55,694 nucleotides of DNA from Aerococcus sp. GTDB taxonomy: Bacteria; Bacillota; Bacilli; Lactobacillales; Aerococcaceae. The position numbers and the translations under genes are program-made. Positions 41,919 through 51,114 of the stretch are shown here, one piece after another. The notes beneath the pieces were generated by a model, which saw nothing but the letters and a program-made list of their open reading frames with translations, was not told the DNA's origin and did no database searches. Within the stretch, counting starts at the first letter, position 1, and each line of letters starts with the position of its first letter. The DNA is taken from contig JALEMJ010000020.1 of NCBI GenBank assembly GCA_022768285.1, positions 1 to 55,694 on the forward strand. The letters are read 5' to 3'.

Positions 41919-43343
41919 ACAATATTTCTTGACATAATGTTTGAAGAAGCTGCCGTAATAATATATCCACTGATTGTCGGCAATTTTTGCGAGGCGACTC
42001 TGATTTGGATTCACAGGTATGTCTAGTAATTCTGGCCAATTTTTTTGAATAATCCCACGATGAATCAATTTCTGCGCGCGATATTTTCGCGGTACACTTA
42101 ACCATAAATTAATGAGATAGCGTGAATTAAATATATACAGCGGGTTCGTAAAGACTTCATAGTTAGCGACGTTCTTAGTGAACCACCGCCCCCAGCGACT
42201 CTCCCAGAAAAAGAGATCATAAATAGAAACGTTTGATTGTGCACCTTTTTTGACGTCTTTGAACCATTCACCAATTAAACGGCGATTTACCTTTGAATAA
42301 TTATGACTCTTAGTGACAAAATACGACACCGTCGCCTTTCGTTCCGGTAAATTTTGACCAAAATTACTTTTCGCCAGTGGGATAATGTCACCAGTAATAA
42401 AGTAGCGATCTTTTAATTCACTAGTACGGAATGTGAATGCATTTTCTAAAATACGCTGATTGATATCACCAGAAAGTAGTGGTGCAATCTTTTGAAGCAC
42501 ACCCTCAGATAATGTTCGGCGCACTAACAGATGATAGGGTAAATCAAATTTATCACTGATCATCATTGGGATGTAAACATCCGGTGTCTCTTTATTAAAA
42601 TTCTCGTGAACATAAGTATAGAGCGGAATATCTTTTTTATCTTTGAAAAGAGATAAAACCACGCGACTATCTAACCCCGCTGTCATACCAATTGCTATAT
42701 TATGGCGATGGTACAGTATATCGATAAAAGGCGTCATCACGCGCGTCGTTTCATCAACAGCTTCTTGGACAGTTCGTGTGGGCAAGTCAGCGTGTGGATA
42801 ATAGCGAACACTTTGTCCATAAGCCAGGTCTAGATAGTGATTGGGTAGTAATACGTTGACATTTTCGATCATTGTCAAATCATAGGGCAGTGGTTGCTGT
42901 TGCTCCATCGCTTGTTCACGTATTGATTGTGCCAACTCAGAGAACGGTAACTCGTACAGTTGGCTCAGGAAATATGCATGCGATGCGCAGGCTTCCTGTC
43001 CATTATTAACGGTATAATACACAGGAATGGTCCCTGTTGTATCTCCGACAATGCGTATTCCCTCATCAACTGTATATGAAATAACTATATATCGCCCGAT
43101 AAAGTATTCGGCCGCGTTCAATAAATCACTAAAATCTGAATACTGCGCTAATTCTTTGGATAATTGTTCCATCGTTTTGTCTACATCTCTCAGATCGAAC
43201 ATTTCACCGTACAGGATCACTGTACGCGCCAAACCCTCCGCTTTATAAAAGGCATCTGAATTGGTTTGAAAAATTTTATCCTTGATCGTCGTTGCATGAG
43301 CGAAGCGCGCATCTTTCGCACTAGATAATAAATAAGTCATCAT
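41913..43343 (-). CDS. Asparagine-synthase-like protein in a polysaccharide operon, lacking the N-terminal glutaminase cysteine
   Basis: A ~476-residue protein with the two-domain layout of AsnB-type enzymes. The N-terminal ~170 residues resemble a glutamine amidohydrolase domain (AAEYFIGRYIVISY, IVGDTTGTIPVYY), and the C-terminal part is an ATP-pyrophosphatase domain whose PP-loop reads GMTAGLDSRVV. The N-terminus has no cysteine after the initiator Met, so it should not hydrolyse glutamine. Relatives in surface polysaccharide clusters may amidate or otherwise modify sugars, but function is unproven. The frame opens at 43352, where the ATG abuts AAAGG; the ATG at 43343 has workable spacing. 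Confidence 0.78.
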   Translation of the reverse strand: MMTYLLSSAKDARFAHATTIKDKIFQTNSDAFYKAEGLARTVILYGEMFDLRDVDKTMEQLSKELAQYSDFSDLLNAAEYFIGRYIVISYTVDEGIRIVGDTTGTIPVYYTVNNGQEACASHAYFLSQLYELPFSELAQSIREQAMEQQQPLPYDLTMIENVNVLLPNHYLDLAYGQSVRYYPHADLPTRTVQEAVDETTRVMTPFIDILYHRHNIAIGMTAGLDSRVVLSLFKDKKDIPLYTYVHENFNKETPDVYIPMMISDKFDLPYHLLVRRTLSEGVLQKIAPLLSGDINQRILENAFTFRTSELKDRYFITGDIIPLAKSNFGQNLPERKATVSYFVTKSHNYSKVNRRLIGEWFKDVKKGAQSNVSIYDLFFWESRWGRWFTKNVANYEVFTNPLYIFNSRYLINLWLSVPRKYRAQKLIHRGIIQKNWPELLDIPVNPNQSRLAKIADNQWIYYYGSFFKHYVKKYCK

Positions 43344-43373
43344 ACCATTCATCCTTTATTTCGATCGGACGTG

Positions 43374-44126
43374 CTAAATCCGACGCTTAATCGCATTCCA
43401 AACATAACTGATGAAATAGTAACTCGCTGTAAGGAATGGCAAGTTTTCTAAATGATAGTAGGTATACCAGGTGCGTTTTAAGGCTGCCAATTTGTTACTC
43501 GAAATAGAGCCGCTCACCTGGCGATAATAGTTCAGTACTTCGCCAATACCGTATGCCGTTACCCCAGTTTCACGCATAATCTTGAGCCAGGTTGCTGTAT
43601 CTTGGCCTTTGCGTACGAGTGGCATCATAAAATTGCCAACTTTTTCTTTGTCGATAATGACTGTGGAGCACGCAATTGCCGTATTCTTCAGTAATCCTTC
43701 ATAGGATAAGGATTCTGGTACGTGCGCTTGTGCTTTGATCATCTCACCATCTTCGTTCACGAATGCGAAGTCCGTATAGGTAAACGCTAAATCATGTTCT
43801 TTCATAAAAGATAACTGTTTAACTAGTTTATCTTTTGCCCACATATCATCACTATCAATGAACGCAATGTAGCGTCCCTTCGCATTGTATAGCCCAACAT
43901 TGCGCGCAACAGCAGCCCCAGAATTTTCAATTAGTGTGAATACGCGTATCCGTGAGTCTTGTTCTGCGTATCGGTCGAGAATCGCTAACGAGCCATCCGT
44001 TGAACAATCATTAATCAATAGGTGCTCCCAATTTTCAAATGTTTGATCCAATACGCTTTGGATGGTGTCGTCAATAAAACACTCCGCATTGTAGACAGGA
44101 GTGATAATCGACACTAGCGGTGCCAT
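43374..44126 (-). CDS. Glycosyltransferase family 2
   Basis: A 250-residue GT-A enzyme starting PLVSIITPVYNAECFIDDTI. It has NDCSTDGS and the DXD-type metal motif in IAFIDSDDMW. The C-terminus has a short hydrophobic stretch that may associate with the membrane. Enzymes of this size in capsule clusters add one sugar to the lipid-linked repeat unit. Linkage and donor cannot be told. Confidence 0.9.
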   Translation of the reverse strand: MAPLVSIITPVYNAECFIDDTIQSVLDQTFENWEHLLINDCSTDGSLAILDRYAEQDSRIRVFTLIENSGAAVARNVGLYNAKGRYIAFIDSDDMWAKDKLVKQLSFMKEHDLAFTYTDFAFVNEDGEMIKAQAHVPESLSYEGLLKNTAIACSTVIIDKEKVGNFMMPLVRKGQDTATWLKIMRETGVTAYGIGEVLNYYRQVSGSISSNKLAALKRTWYTYYHLENLPFLTASYYFISYVWNAIKRRI

Positions 44127-44141
44127 ACGTTAACCTTCTTT

Positions 44142-45209
44142 CTAAATCAGATGGACAATCTTAACAGGTGCTTTATACAGTCTGGCTAAGCCGTATTGTT
44201 TCTTAAACCATTGCTTCGTTGTTTGCCCCGATTGAATAACCATAATAACTTCCGTATTCGGCATCAGAACACCTTGCAATGCCGTTCCGTCAATCGGTAT
44301 TTCTTTAATATCCTGCTCAGCAATCACCACATGCTGATCATCCCGGGAAAAATTGATAAACTGCTTTGCCTGCTCAAAGCCCTCAGCTGACTGCTTAAAG
44401 CGTTCCTGATAATCATCGAAATCCCATGAATAATCGAAGGCATAATTGATACGGCGTTTCGTCAAATGAAGCACGAACAGTACGACTGCTGAGAGGAATA
44501 GACCAATGATAAGTCCAACGACACCGACAACGATCACATCAGCGGTTGAGTTGAATAGACGGTCACCGGTTAATGCCGTCGCACTCGGTACCATCGTCTG
44601 ATACTCTATCGGTAGATTTTCACCAATAACTGTATCTGACAAAAGCATCACTGCCTGATAATTCATAAATGGTAAGTCACCATCAGTCACAATCTTTTGA
44701 TAGGCCTTTGCTACTTTCTCATTTTCTTCGGGCGTCTTACCGACCGATACACGCAAAATCATCTTATTCGTGGAGGTATCACGAATAGCCGCCACTGCAC
44801 CACGATAATCAGGCGTCTTTTCAAAGCCTAAATTTTTCTCAGCATCCAATGTGTCACTAATTTCAACGTCTGTTTCTTTCTCAACCTGATCGACGACTTC
44901 CTTTTTGGTCAGGTATTCGTCAATAATAAATGAATTACTCTGGAGTGAGCCGTCGATATCATTAATCACAACAAACTCAAATTCAGCAGGTTCTTGAGCA
45001 TAGACTTCGGACAAATAATCATAGCTGCGATCAATATCTTGCTGTGAAATATCTTCAGTCGCTTGGAACTTGGCGTCCTGTACTTTTTGGTTAAGGTAAA
45101 CCCGGGCCACAACAGTTAAAGCCGCAATGATTACCGCACCGATAAGCAACTTAATAATATTGTCTTTAATAAAACGCCAAAATTCGGACAATATAGTGGC
45201 TAAACTCAT
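44142..45209 (-). CDS. Wzz/CpsC-like polysaccharide co-polymerase with an extended cytoplasmic tail
   Basis: 355 residues: an N-terminal membrane helix (~17-37), an extracytoplasmic domain (~38-225), a second helix (~228-253) and a ~100-residue cytoplasmic tail. The two-helix layout is that of Wzz-type chain-length regulators. The tail ends with VIMVIQSGQTTKQW and a short strand, vaguely like the C-terminal part of BY-kinases, but it has no Walker A motif or tyrosine cluster. The start overlaps the polymerase stop by 4 bases (ATGA). No separate BY-kinase or phosphatase gene is in the window. Confidence 0.75.
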   Translation of the reverse strand: MSLATILSEFWRFIKDNIIKLLIGAVIIAALTVVARVYLNQKVQDAKFQATEDISQQDIDRSYDYLSEVYAQEPAEFEFVVINDIDGSLQSNSFIIDEYLTKKEVVDQVEKETDVEISDTLDAEKNLGFEKTPDYRGAVAAIRDTSTNKMILRVSVGKTPEENEKVAKAYQKIVTDGDLPFMNYQAVMLLSDTVIGENLPIEYQTMVPSATALTGDRLFNSTADVIVVGVVGLIIGLFLSAVVLFVLHLTKRRINYAFDYSWDFDDYQERFKQSAEGFEQAKQFINFSRDDQHVVIAEQDIKEIPIDGTALQGVLMPNTEVIMVIQSGQTTKQWFKKQYGLARLYKAPVKIVHLI

Positions 45210-46489
45210 GCTTCTAACTCCTCTTTTAAAAATCTATCTTCCATTATTGAAATATAACTAATAATCATCCCAAAGAATACCCAGTGCCATTCAATCAGCA
45301 TATTATTCGCACTGGTAATACTAGCAAAGATATAAATAATCATAAATGCGAGCAATGCATTCGTAATGTGATACTCCCGCTGATTGAGGTGCCGCCTAAT
45401 CTGGAACAAGCGATAAATACTTAGCAGATAGCCCGCAACATAGGCGATAAAAACGAATACGCCGTAACCTGCCAGTATCTCTAACCACCAATTATGTAGA
45501 TTGTACACATGGTTGATCGGCAATTGACTGAATAATTCCATCCACGTCTGGGTATTTCCAGCCCCGACACCTAGACCGAATGTCTCGCCGACAAAATTCA
45601 GCGCAATACGCCCCATGTTAATACGTGCAATGTCACCGGAAATATCTTGGTTAGGATTAGTAAGCAATAATTGATCGAGCTTCCCCAGTGGTCCTGGTTT
45701 AAACATCACTAGCAGGATCGCTAAACCGCCGATACCAGCAACTGCCAGTCCCAGTTGTGCTTTTGTGAGGTGTAACCGGAAATGAAAAGCGCTAAATAAT
45801 CCCACAAACAGTATTAACACCAACAACGACAAGCGTGAGTGGGTTTGATAAATCAACAGCGTGGCGATGACAGTCATGGCCACAAAAAATAAGCGTTTCA
45901 AGACATTGGATGTCTTGATGAAGAGCACAACATTGGTGGCAACGTAGGCTAACAACATGGTGGCATAGTCATTTTGATTACTGAATACAGTCACAGGTAC
46001 ACGCGTTGAGGGATCTGACGCAAACGTCCCGTACTTATCGAGTACTGACATATCCGCAAAAAAGTAATGATTCGTTAATACTTCGAATCCCCCTAATAAG
46101 GCCAGCAACGTCATCATCAGCCAGATACCCTTTAGCAGAATGTCCCACACGGCCATCCTTCGCACGGCAAAGAAGAGCGCAAAAACACTGGATACCCCTA
46201 GTGTCAGCAAAAACATGCCGCGCAGCCAACCGACTGTATCAATAGACCACAGCACGGAAGCGAAGCCCCATAACCACCAAAAGGCTAAGGAACCAACAAA
46301 CACTAACGAATACTTTCGGCGATCGATCGCTACTGCCCGATTATTCTGCCAAACAAGAAATAAGAGGCTCGGTATAACAACGATTGCTAGAATACGATAG
46401 ATCGTAATCTGAAATACCGGCGTTGATATCGCCAGGAACTCCGAGCCGAGGAATACACTCGTGACTAAAGCTAATAAATAGATGATCAT
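45206..46489 (-). CDS. O-antigen ligase/polymerase family (Wzy-like)
   Basis: A 427-residue polytopic protein with about 10-12 hydrophobic segments and a long loop near residues 240-330 (GLGVGAGNTQTWM, NLHNWWLEILAGYGV). The latter resembles the conserved H-x-N-x-W-L-like region of the Wzy_C/O-antigen ligase family. It is likely to polymerise repeat units outside the membrane. It overlaps the neighbouring genes by 4 bases at both ends. Confidence 0.85.
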   Translation of the reverse strand: MIIYLLALVTSVFLGSEFLAISTPVFQITIYRILAIVVIPSLLFLVWQNNRAVAIDRRKYSLVFVGSLAFWWLWGFASVLWSIDTVGWLRGMFLLTLGVSSVFALFFAVRRMAVWDILLKGIWLMMTLLALLGGFEVLTNHYFFADMSVLDKYGTFASDPSTRVPVTVFSNQNDYATMLLAYVATNVVLFIKTSNVLKRLFFVAMTVIATLLIYQTHSRLSLLVLILFVGLFSAFHFRLHLTKAQLGLAVAGIGGLAILLVMFKPGPLGKLDQLLLTNPNQDISGDIARINMGRIALNFVGETFGLGVGAGNTQTWMELFSQLPINHVYNLHNWWLEILAGYGVFVFIAYVAGYLLSIYRLFQIRRHLNQREYHITNALLAFMIIYIFASITSANNMLIEWHWVFFGMIISYISIMEDRFLKEELEA

Positions 46490-47652
46490 GCGCTTGTGTA
46501 TCCCCCTTTCGCTGTCTCTAACGCGCGACGAAAATAATCAACATAAATTTTCCCTGCCGCGCGATTCGTATAGCCAGTTTCATCCAAACGATGTATTCGC
46601 GCTGATAAATCAGGTACAGGCTGCTGCACCATTGCCAATAGCTGCTGCGCCCAATCGTCAGCCGAAGCATCCAATGAAAGTGTAGCCACGACGCCGAGTC
46701 CGAGATCGACTTCATCGGTAATCGTATCCGACATCAGCATTGGTAAGCCAGCTGCTTGTGATTCGACAACTGTCGTCGGTAACCCTTCAGTCAATGAGGG
46801 CAAAATCATTGCATCGAGCGCCGGATAAATATCCGTAATCGGTGCGATCCGCCCAGTTAAATAAATATAATCCGTCAACTGCTGTTCATTAATCTGTTGT
46901 TGTAATTGTGATTCTAGTGCGCCAGACCCAATGATTAATATCTTCGCATCAATCCGATGTGCTTTGAAATAATTGGCGATTCCTAGTGTTTTTTGATGAT
47001 TTTTGACAGGGGCTAGTCGACCGACGTGCCCGATTAACAACGTATCATCCGCGATACCGTACTGCTGACGATAACGCGTTCGCAAATTCTGATATTCCTC
47101 ATCAGTGAGTTGAAATGCATCCTGATTAATACTATTCGGCAAAATATTCCGGGCATCTGCCTCGCCAAAGACTGAATCGATGGCTAATAAACCACAGCCA
47201 ACTGGTACTTTCGTGACGTGGCGATTGATATACTGATTAAACGATTGCCGCGCCTTAACGAAATGTTTGCCTTTCGGTGGATGCACCGTGTGCGCATGAA
47301 TATAAAAAGGCGCATGACTGTATCGCTTGCATAAGTAATAAAGTGGCAGCATCCGATAACCTTCGATATGGCAATGGATGATGTCATATTTGTGATCCTG
47401 CAGTGGCTTCATAACGCTCTTCTTAAAAGCTTGCCATCCTGCCTTTTTAGGATTACACAACTGATAAATCTGCCCACCTGTTTGCTGAATGGCAGTCGCA
47501 AACTCCTCATTGACAGTATCGTACAATGCGACATCGAATGTCGTCTGGTACTGTGCCATTTCCCGGGCTTTATTCATCACAAATGAGGAAATACCACCGC
47601 CAAAACCACTCATCAGATGCAGTATTCGTAAAGGCTGTGCCGAATGGGCCAT
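46486..47652 (-). CDS. Glycosyltransferase family 4
   Basis: A 388-residue GT-B enzyme starting LRILHLMSGFGGGISSF. The donor domain contains IGHVGRLAPVKNHQ and PSLTEGLPTTVVESQAAGLP with the EX7E pattern. First gene of the wzy-wzz-GT2-asn-like-wzx operon; its stop overlaps the wzy start by 4 bases. The donor sugar is unknown. Confidence 0.9.
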   Translation of the reverse strand: MAHSAQPLRILHLMSGFGGGISSFVMNKAREMAQYQTTFDVALYDTVNEEFATAIQQTGGQIYQLCNPKKAGWQAFKKSVMKPLQDHKYDIIHCHIEGYRMLPLYYLCKRYSHAPFYIHAHTVHPPKGKHFVKARQSFNQYINRHVTKVPVGCGLLAIDSVFGEADARNILPNSINQDAFQLTDEEYQNLRTRYRQQYGIADDTLLIGHVGRLAPVKNHQKTLGIANYFKAHRIDAKILIIGSGALESQLQQQINEQQLTDYIYLTGRIAPITDIYPALDAMILPSLTEGLPTTVVESQAAGLPMLMSDTITDEVDLGLGVVATLSLDASADDWAQQLLAMVQQPVPDLSARIHRLDETGYTNRAAGKIYVDYFRRALETAKGGYTSA

Positions 47653-47687
47653 ACGTTACGTCTCTTCTCCGTTAAATATTCCCCGTG

Positions 47688-47696
47688 ATTATAACA
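47688..47696 (-). promoter_or_regulatory. Extended -10 promoter of the polysaccharide operon
   Basis: On the minus strand TGTTATAAT (47696-47688) is a perfect extended -10. No clear -35 is seen at 16-18 bases, which is acceptable for this promoter type. It lies 36 bases upstream of the GT4 start. Confidence 0.55.
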
Positions 47697-47782
47697 TATC
47701 CACCTATCGATGCGCAGTTAAGAAAGGGTAAAGTCCTAACATCTTTCTTCGATTATTGCAACTTATTTGCTTTTTAGAGCAC

Positions 47783-47808
47783 AAAAAAACTGCCCACAAT
47801 GAGCAGTT
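47783..47808 (-). terminator. Terminator after ugd
   Basis: On the minus strand AACTGC pairs with GCAGTT (47808-47803 and 47793-47788) and is followed by a T7 tract. It separates the GT2-ugd unit from the six-gene operon downstream. Confidence 0.8.
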
Positions 47809-47829
47809 CCTATTTTGTCTTCTAACGTA

Positions 47830-48999
47830 TTAGTTATTACCGTAAACATCACGGGTGTAAAGTTTTGCTTCGCAGTCTTCAATGTCATTGGTCAAACGGT
47901 TGGCTACGATCGCATCAGATTTTGACTTGAATGTGGCGAGATCATTTTCGATCGTGATTCCTTCGAACGTTTCATCGGATAGTGTTGGTTCATAAATGAT
48001 CACTTTCGCACCAGACGCTTCGAGGCCTTTCATGATATCAATAATCGCGGCTTGACGGAAATTATCAGAACCAGCTTTCATCGTCAGCCGATAAATACCA
48101 ACCGTCTGCGGTTCACGTTTCATGATATCTGATACCACGAAATCCTTACGTGTCTGGTTTGCAGCAACAACCGCTGAGATAATATCGTTCGGTACGCCTT
48201 CGTAATTGGCCTTCAACTGTTTACTGTCTTTCGGTAAGCAGTAACCGCCGTACCCGAATGATGGGTTATTGTAGTGATTCCCGATACGCGGATCTAAACC
48301 GACACCATCGATAATCTGCTTTGTGTCCAGCCCTTTCATCACAGCATACGTATCTAACTCATTGAAGTAAGCCACACGCATAGCGAGATACGTATTCGCA
48401 AATAATTTCACGGCCTCAGCTTCTTGGGCATCCATCAATAGGATATCCGTATCTGAATCCTCAGCGCCCTCTTTCAATAAGTTCGCGAAGGTTTCGGCAC
48501 GTTCTGAGCGTTCGCCGACAATAATGCGGCTCGGGTGCAAATTATCGTACAATGCATGTCCCTCGCGTAAGAACTCTGGCGAGAAAATAATATTATCGGC
48601 ATTGAACTTCTCACGCACCGTATTGATAAAGCCGACAGGAATTGTCGATTTCACAACAATCGTTGCTTGCGGTGCCAACTGCAGTGCATCGTTGATGACA
48701 GCTTCTACCGAAGAAGTATCAAAATAATTGGTTTCATCGTTGTAATCTGTTGGTGTAGCAACGATAACGTAATCCGTTTGGTCACTGTACGCATCGTTTT
48801 TATCAGTGGTGACAGTTAAATCGAGCTCACAGTTCGCGAGGTAATCGATGATTTCTTTGTCATCGAGCGGCGACTCGCCACGATTAATCATGGCTACTTT
48901 CTCAGGGATGGTATCGACACCGATGACATGATTGTGTTGAGATAACAAGATCGCGTTAGCTAAACCAACGTATCCTAAACCGACGACTGTAATATTCAT
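47830..48999 (-). CDS. ugd: UDP-glucose 6-dehydrogenase
   Basis: A 389-residue NAD-dependent enzyme making UDP-glucuronate for surface polysaccharide. The Rossmann motif is VVGLGYVGLA at the N-terminus. The catalytic cysteine is in GYGGYCLPKDSKQL, with the substrate-binding segments SPEFLREG and KLFANTYLAMRVA. The length is typical of the short streptococcal/enteric class. It suggests the polymer contains glucuronate or a derived sugar. Transcribed with the GT2 gene upstream. Confidence 0.95.
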   Translation of the reverse strand: MNITVVGLGYVGLANAILLSQHNHVIGVDTIPEKVAMINRGESPLDDKEIIDYLANCELDLTVTTDKNDAYSDQTDYVIVATPTDYNDETNYFDTSSVEAVINDALQLAPQATIVVKSTIPVGFINTVREKFNADNIIFSPEFLREGHALYDNLHPSRIIVGERSERAETFANLLKEGAEDSDTDILLMDAQEAEAVKLFANTYLAMRVAYFNELDTYAVMKGLDTKQIIDGVGLDPRIGNHYNNPSFGYGGYCLPKDSKQLKANYEGVPNDIISAVVAANQTRKDFVVSDIMKREPQTVGIYRLTMKAGSDNFRQAAIIDIMKGLEASGAKVIIYEPTLSDETFEGITIENDLATFKSKSDAIVANRLTNDIEDCEAKLYTRDVYGNN

Positions 49000-49026
49000 C
49001 GCTATGACTACTTCCTTCCTACCAAA

Positions 49027-49992
49027 CTATTCACTATCACGTAATGCGGGATAAACTTTCGCATATAGCGCTGGTACTTGACAATAGAGTACGTACGCCC
49101 ATTTTTTCTCAGCTGGGATGTGATCCGCCGTCAGCAACCGTTTATGGGCATCATGATAGGTACGCAATTGTTTATCATAATTCTTAACATTTTTACCCAA
49201 TTTGCCCTTTGAAAGGGTTAGCTGATAACCCGTTTCGAGGATGCCATCCAATAGATATTCAGCACTCTCAGAAACGAGGGACGGGAAATCCTGTTTCACG
49301 CGTTCGAGCAAAGTTAAACGTGCTGTGACATCCGTCATCGATTGGGCACCGAAATGACGGTGCAATGGACTATCATCAACCGCTATAGCGACGCCCACCG
49401 TATCTGTCATCACTACTGCTGTTGCCGCTTTTAGTGCATCGTAGGTCGCACTAATTTCATCGTCAGTGTCCGAATGGTGATCAAAGACTTTAGTGATCAG
49501 TTCGCGCTTAAAGATTTTATTCTTGAGACTGAAGCCCGTGCCTGTCGCAGCGAATAAGGCATGGAACCACTGTTCTGCATCACGGAAACTACCGTTAATG
49601 CCTTCCTGGCGCTGATGCGCGTGTACCCCCGCATAGTCCATATTAAAGACGAACACGTCGGGCTGCATATTCTGCGCACGGTAACTGATAAATTCTTTGA
49701 GGATATCTGGTGATAAGATATCGCCACCATTCAAAAAGACAATATCATCACCTTTTGCCTGTGCCACGCCCGCACGATAAGCGGCTAATACCGTCGTATG
49801 TACCTCATGTGTCACATGAATGCGATCATCACGCGCGGCCAAGCGATCCGCTAACGCTCCACTGCCGTCAGTGGAACCGGCATCGATAAGTAAAATCTCA
49901 ATAGCTTCATACGGTTGCGCAGTAACGCTCTGAATCGTTCGTTCGAGCGTGTCAGCGGCATTAGCAACGGGAATAATCACTGAAATTTGCAC
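49027..49992 (-). CDS. Glycosyltransferase family 2
   Basis: A 321-residue enzyme starting MQISVIIPVANAADTLERTI. It contains LIDAGSTDGS and the metal-site region DIVFLNGGDIL, where the usual DXD is replaced by NGGD. The C-terminal ~100 residues are helical and basic, as in teichoic-acid or capsule transferases. The start is GTG with AAGGAG 8 bases upstream. It heads a two-gene unit with ugd. The change in the DXD motif leaves activity open. Confidence 0.82.
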   Translation of the reverse strand: MQISVIIPVANAADTLERTIQSVTAQPYEAIEILLIDAGSTDGSGALADRLAARDDRIHVTHEVHTTVLAAYRAGVAQAKGDDIVFLNGGDILSPDILKEFISYRAQNMQPDVFVFNMDYAGVHAHQRQEGINGSFRDAEQWFHALFAATGTGFSLKNKIFKRELITKVFDHHSDTDDEISATYDALKAATAVVMTDTVGVAIAVDDSPLHRHFGAQSMTDVTARLTLLERVKQDFPSLVSESAEYLLDGILETGYQLTLSKGKLGKNVKNYDKQLRTYHDAHKRLLTADHIPAEKKWAYVLYCQVPALYAKVYPALRDSE

Positions 49993-50025
49993 GATTAAGC
50001 TCCTTTTTCATTATGATCTAGCTGA

Positions 50026-50098
50026 CGACTCCGGGGAGAATTGAACTCCCGACACCTCGTTTAGGAAACGAGTGCTCTATCCGCTGAGCTACGGAGCC
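50026..50098 (-). tRNA. tRNA-Arg (anticodon CCT)
   Basis: The minus strand folds as a 73-base tRNA. The acceptor stem is GGCTCCG / CGGAGTC with one G-U pair, and the D-arm is TAGCTCAGCGGATAGAGCA. The anticodon stem is CTCGT / ACGAG around loop TTCCTAA, and the T-arm is GGGAGTTCAATTCTCCC. The anticodon CCT reads AGG. The 3' CCA is not encoded. It sits between purR and the polysaccharide cluster. Confidence 0.96.
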
Positions 50099-50217
50099 TC
50101 ATTGAGTGGTTCATTCTATTCTACCACTCTTTAGGCCTAACGGACGACTAAGAACATCCCCTGCCAATTCAACATCATATCGTAAGCGAATCGCTCGCAA
50201 GATGCAACTAGCACTGC

Positions 50218-51066
50218 TTAGTCTGCGTCTGAGTGTTTAGCCCCTGTACTAAAAATCGATCCCGGACGCACATCACGGAGTCCTTTATCATCACTCGATT
50301 TCTCAATCGTGACCAGTGACTGGTAAGGGAAGGTGACGTTTGCTTTGATGTGGTCGAGTTCACCGAAAACAACGCCACCGATGCAGGTCGCATCAAATTC
50401 ATTAATTAAATCGATCATGCCATTGAACGTGCCACCGCCGCTCATAAAGTCATCGACTATGAGCACCTTGTCCTCCGGACTCAAGCTGGTCTTCGTGAGG
50501 GCCATCGTTTCAACTGTAGCGCTCTGATTGTGGCCCGTGACGTAGTTCACCGACACCGTCGAGCCTTCCGTAAGATCCGTTTTACGCTGTGCCATTACAA
50601 ATGGAATGTTCAAAAAACCAGCTGTCGATGCTGCGAGCGGAATACCTTTGCTCGCAATTGTCATGATGACGGTCGCACCACTATTTTTGTATTTTGAGGC
50701 AATAATGGCTCCGAACAACCGTAACCACTGCGGCTGACCTAAAATATCCGTTAGATAGAAATAACCCCCAGGTAAGATACGCTGCTTGTCCACTAACTCC
50801 TGGCAGAGTTCGGTAATCTTTGACTCGGCATCAACCATGTTAATGTCTGGGATGAAACGCACGCCTCCCTTGGCTCCTGGTGTTGTTTCAATATAACCGA
50901 TGCCGGTTGTTTTCAACTGATCATTCAGAATCGCCATGTCTTCCGAGAGCGAGGATTTCGCTGACTGATACTTTTCGACAAAATATGGCAACGAAATCGA
51001 TTCGTGCGGGTGATTGAATAATGTATATGTTAAATCGATCAAGCGATGGCTACGTTTAACCTTCAT
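50218..51066 (-). CDS. purR: Purine operon repressor PurR (Bacillus type)
   Basis: 282 residues: an N-terminal winged-helix domain beginning MKVKRSHRLIDLTY, then a phosphoribosyltransferase-like domain with the PRPP motif VLIVDDFMSGGGT. The protein binds PRPP and controls purine genes. The frame extends to 51090, but the family N-terminus starts at 51066. Two PurBox-like sequences flank a palindrome upstream (51115-51159), suggesting self-regulation. The ksgA-veg-purR neighbourhood is conserved in Firmicutes. Confidence 0.94.
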   Translation of the reverse strand: MKVKRSHRLIDLTYTLFNHPHESISLPYFVEKYQSAKSSLSEDMAILNDQLKTTGIGYIETTPGAKGGVRFIPDINMVDAESKITELCQELVDKQRILPGGYFYLTDILGQPQWLRLFGAIIASKYKNSGATVIMTIASKGIPLAASTAGFLNIPFVMAQRKTDLTEGSTVSVNYVTGHNQSATVETMALTKTSLSPEDKVLIVDDFMSGGGTFNGMIDLINEFDATCIGGVVFGELDHIKANVTFPYQSLVTIEKSSDDKGLRDVRPGSIFSTGAKHSDAD

Positions 51067-51114
51067 AATCGTTAATTTCCCTTTCATCAATATTTTTCAT
51101 ATCATAGTATACGA

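Noticed and set aside
50026-50098. tRNA-Arg as an integration site for a mobile island carrying the polysaccharide genes
   Set aside because: No integrase gene and no repeated tRNA 3' end was found on the far side of the cluster.
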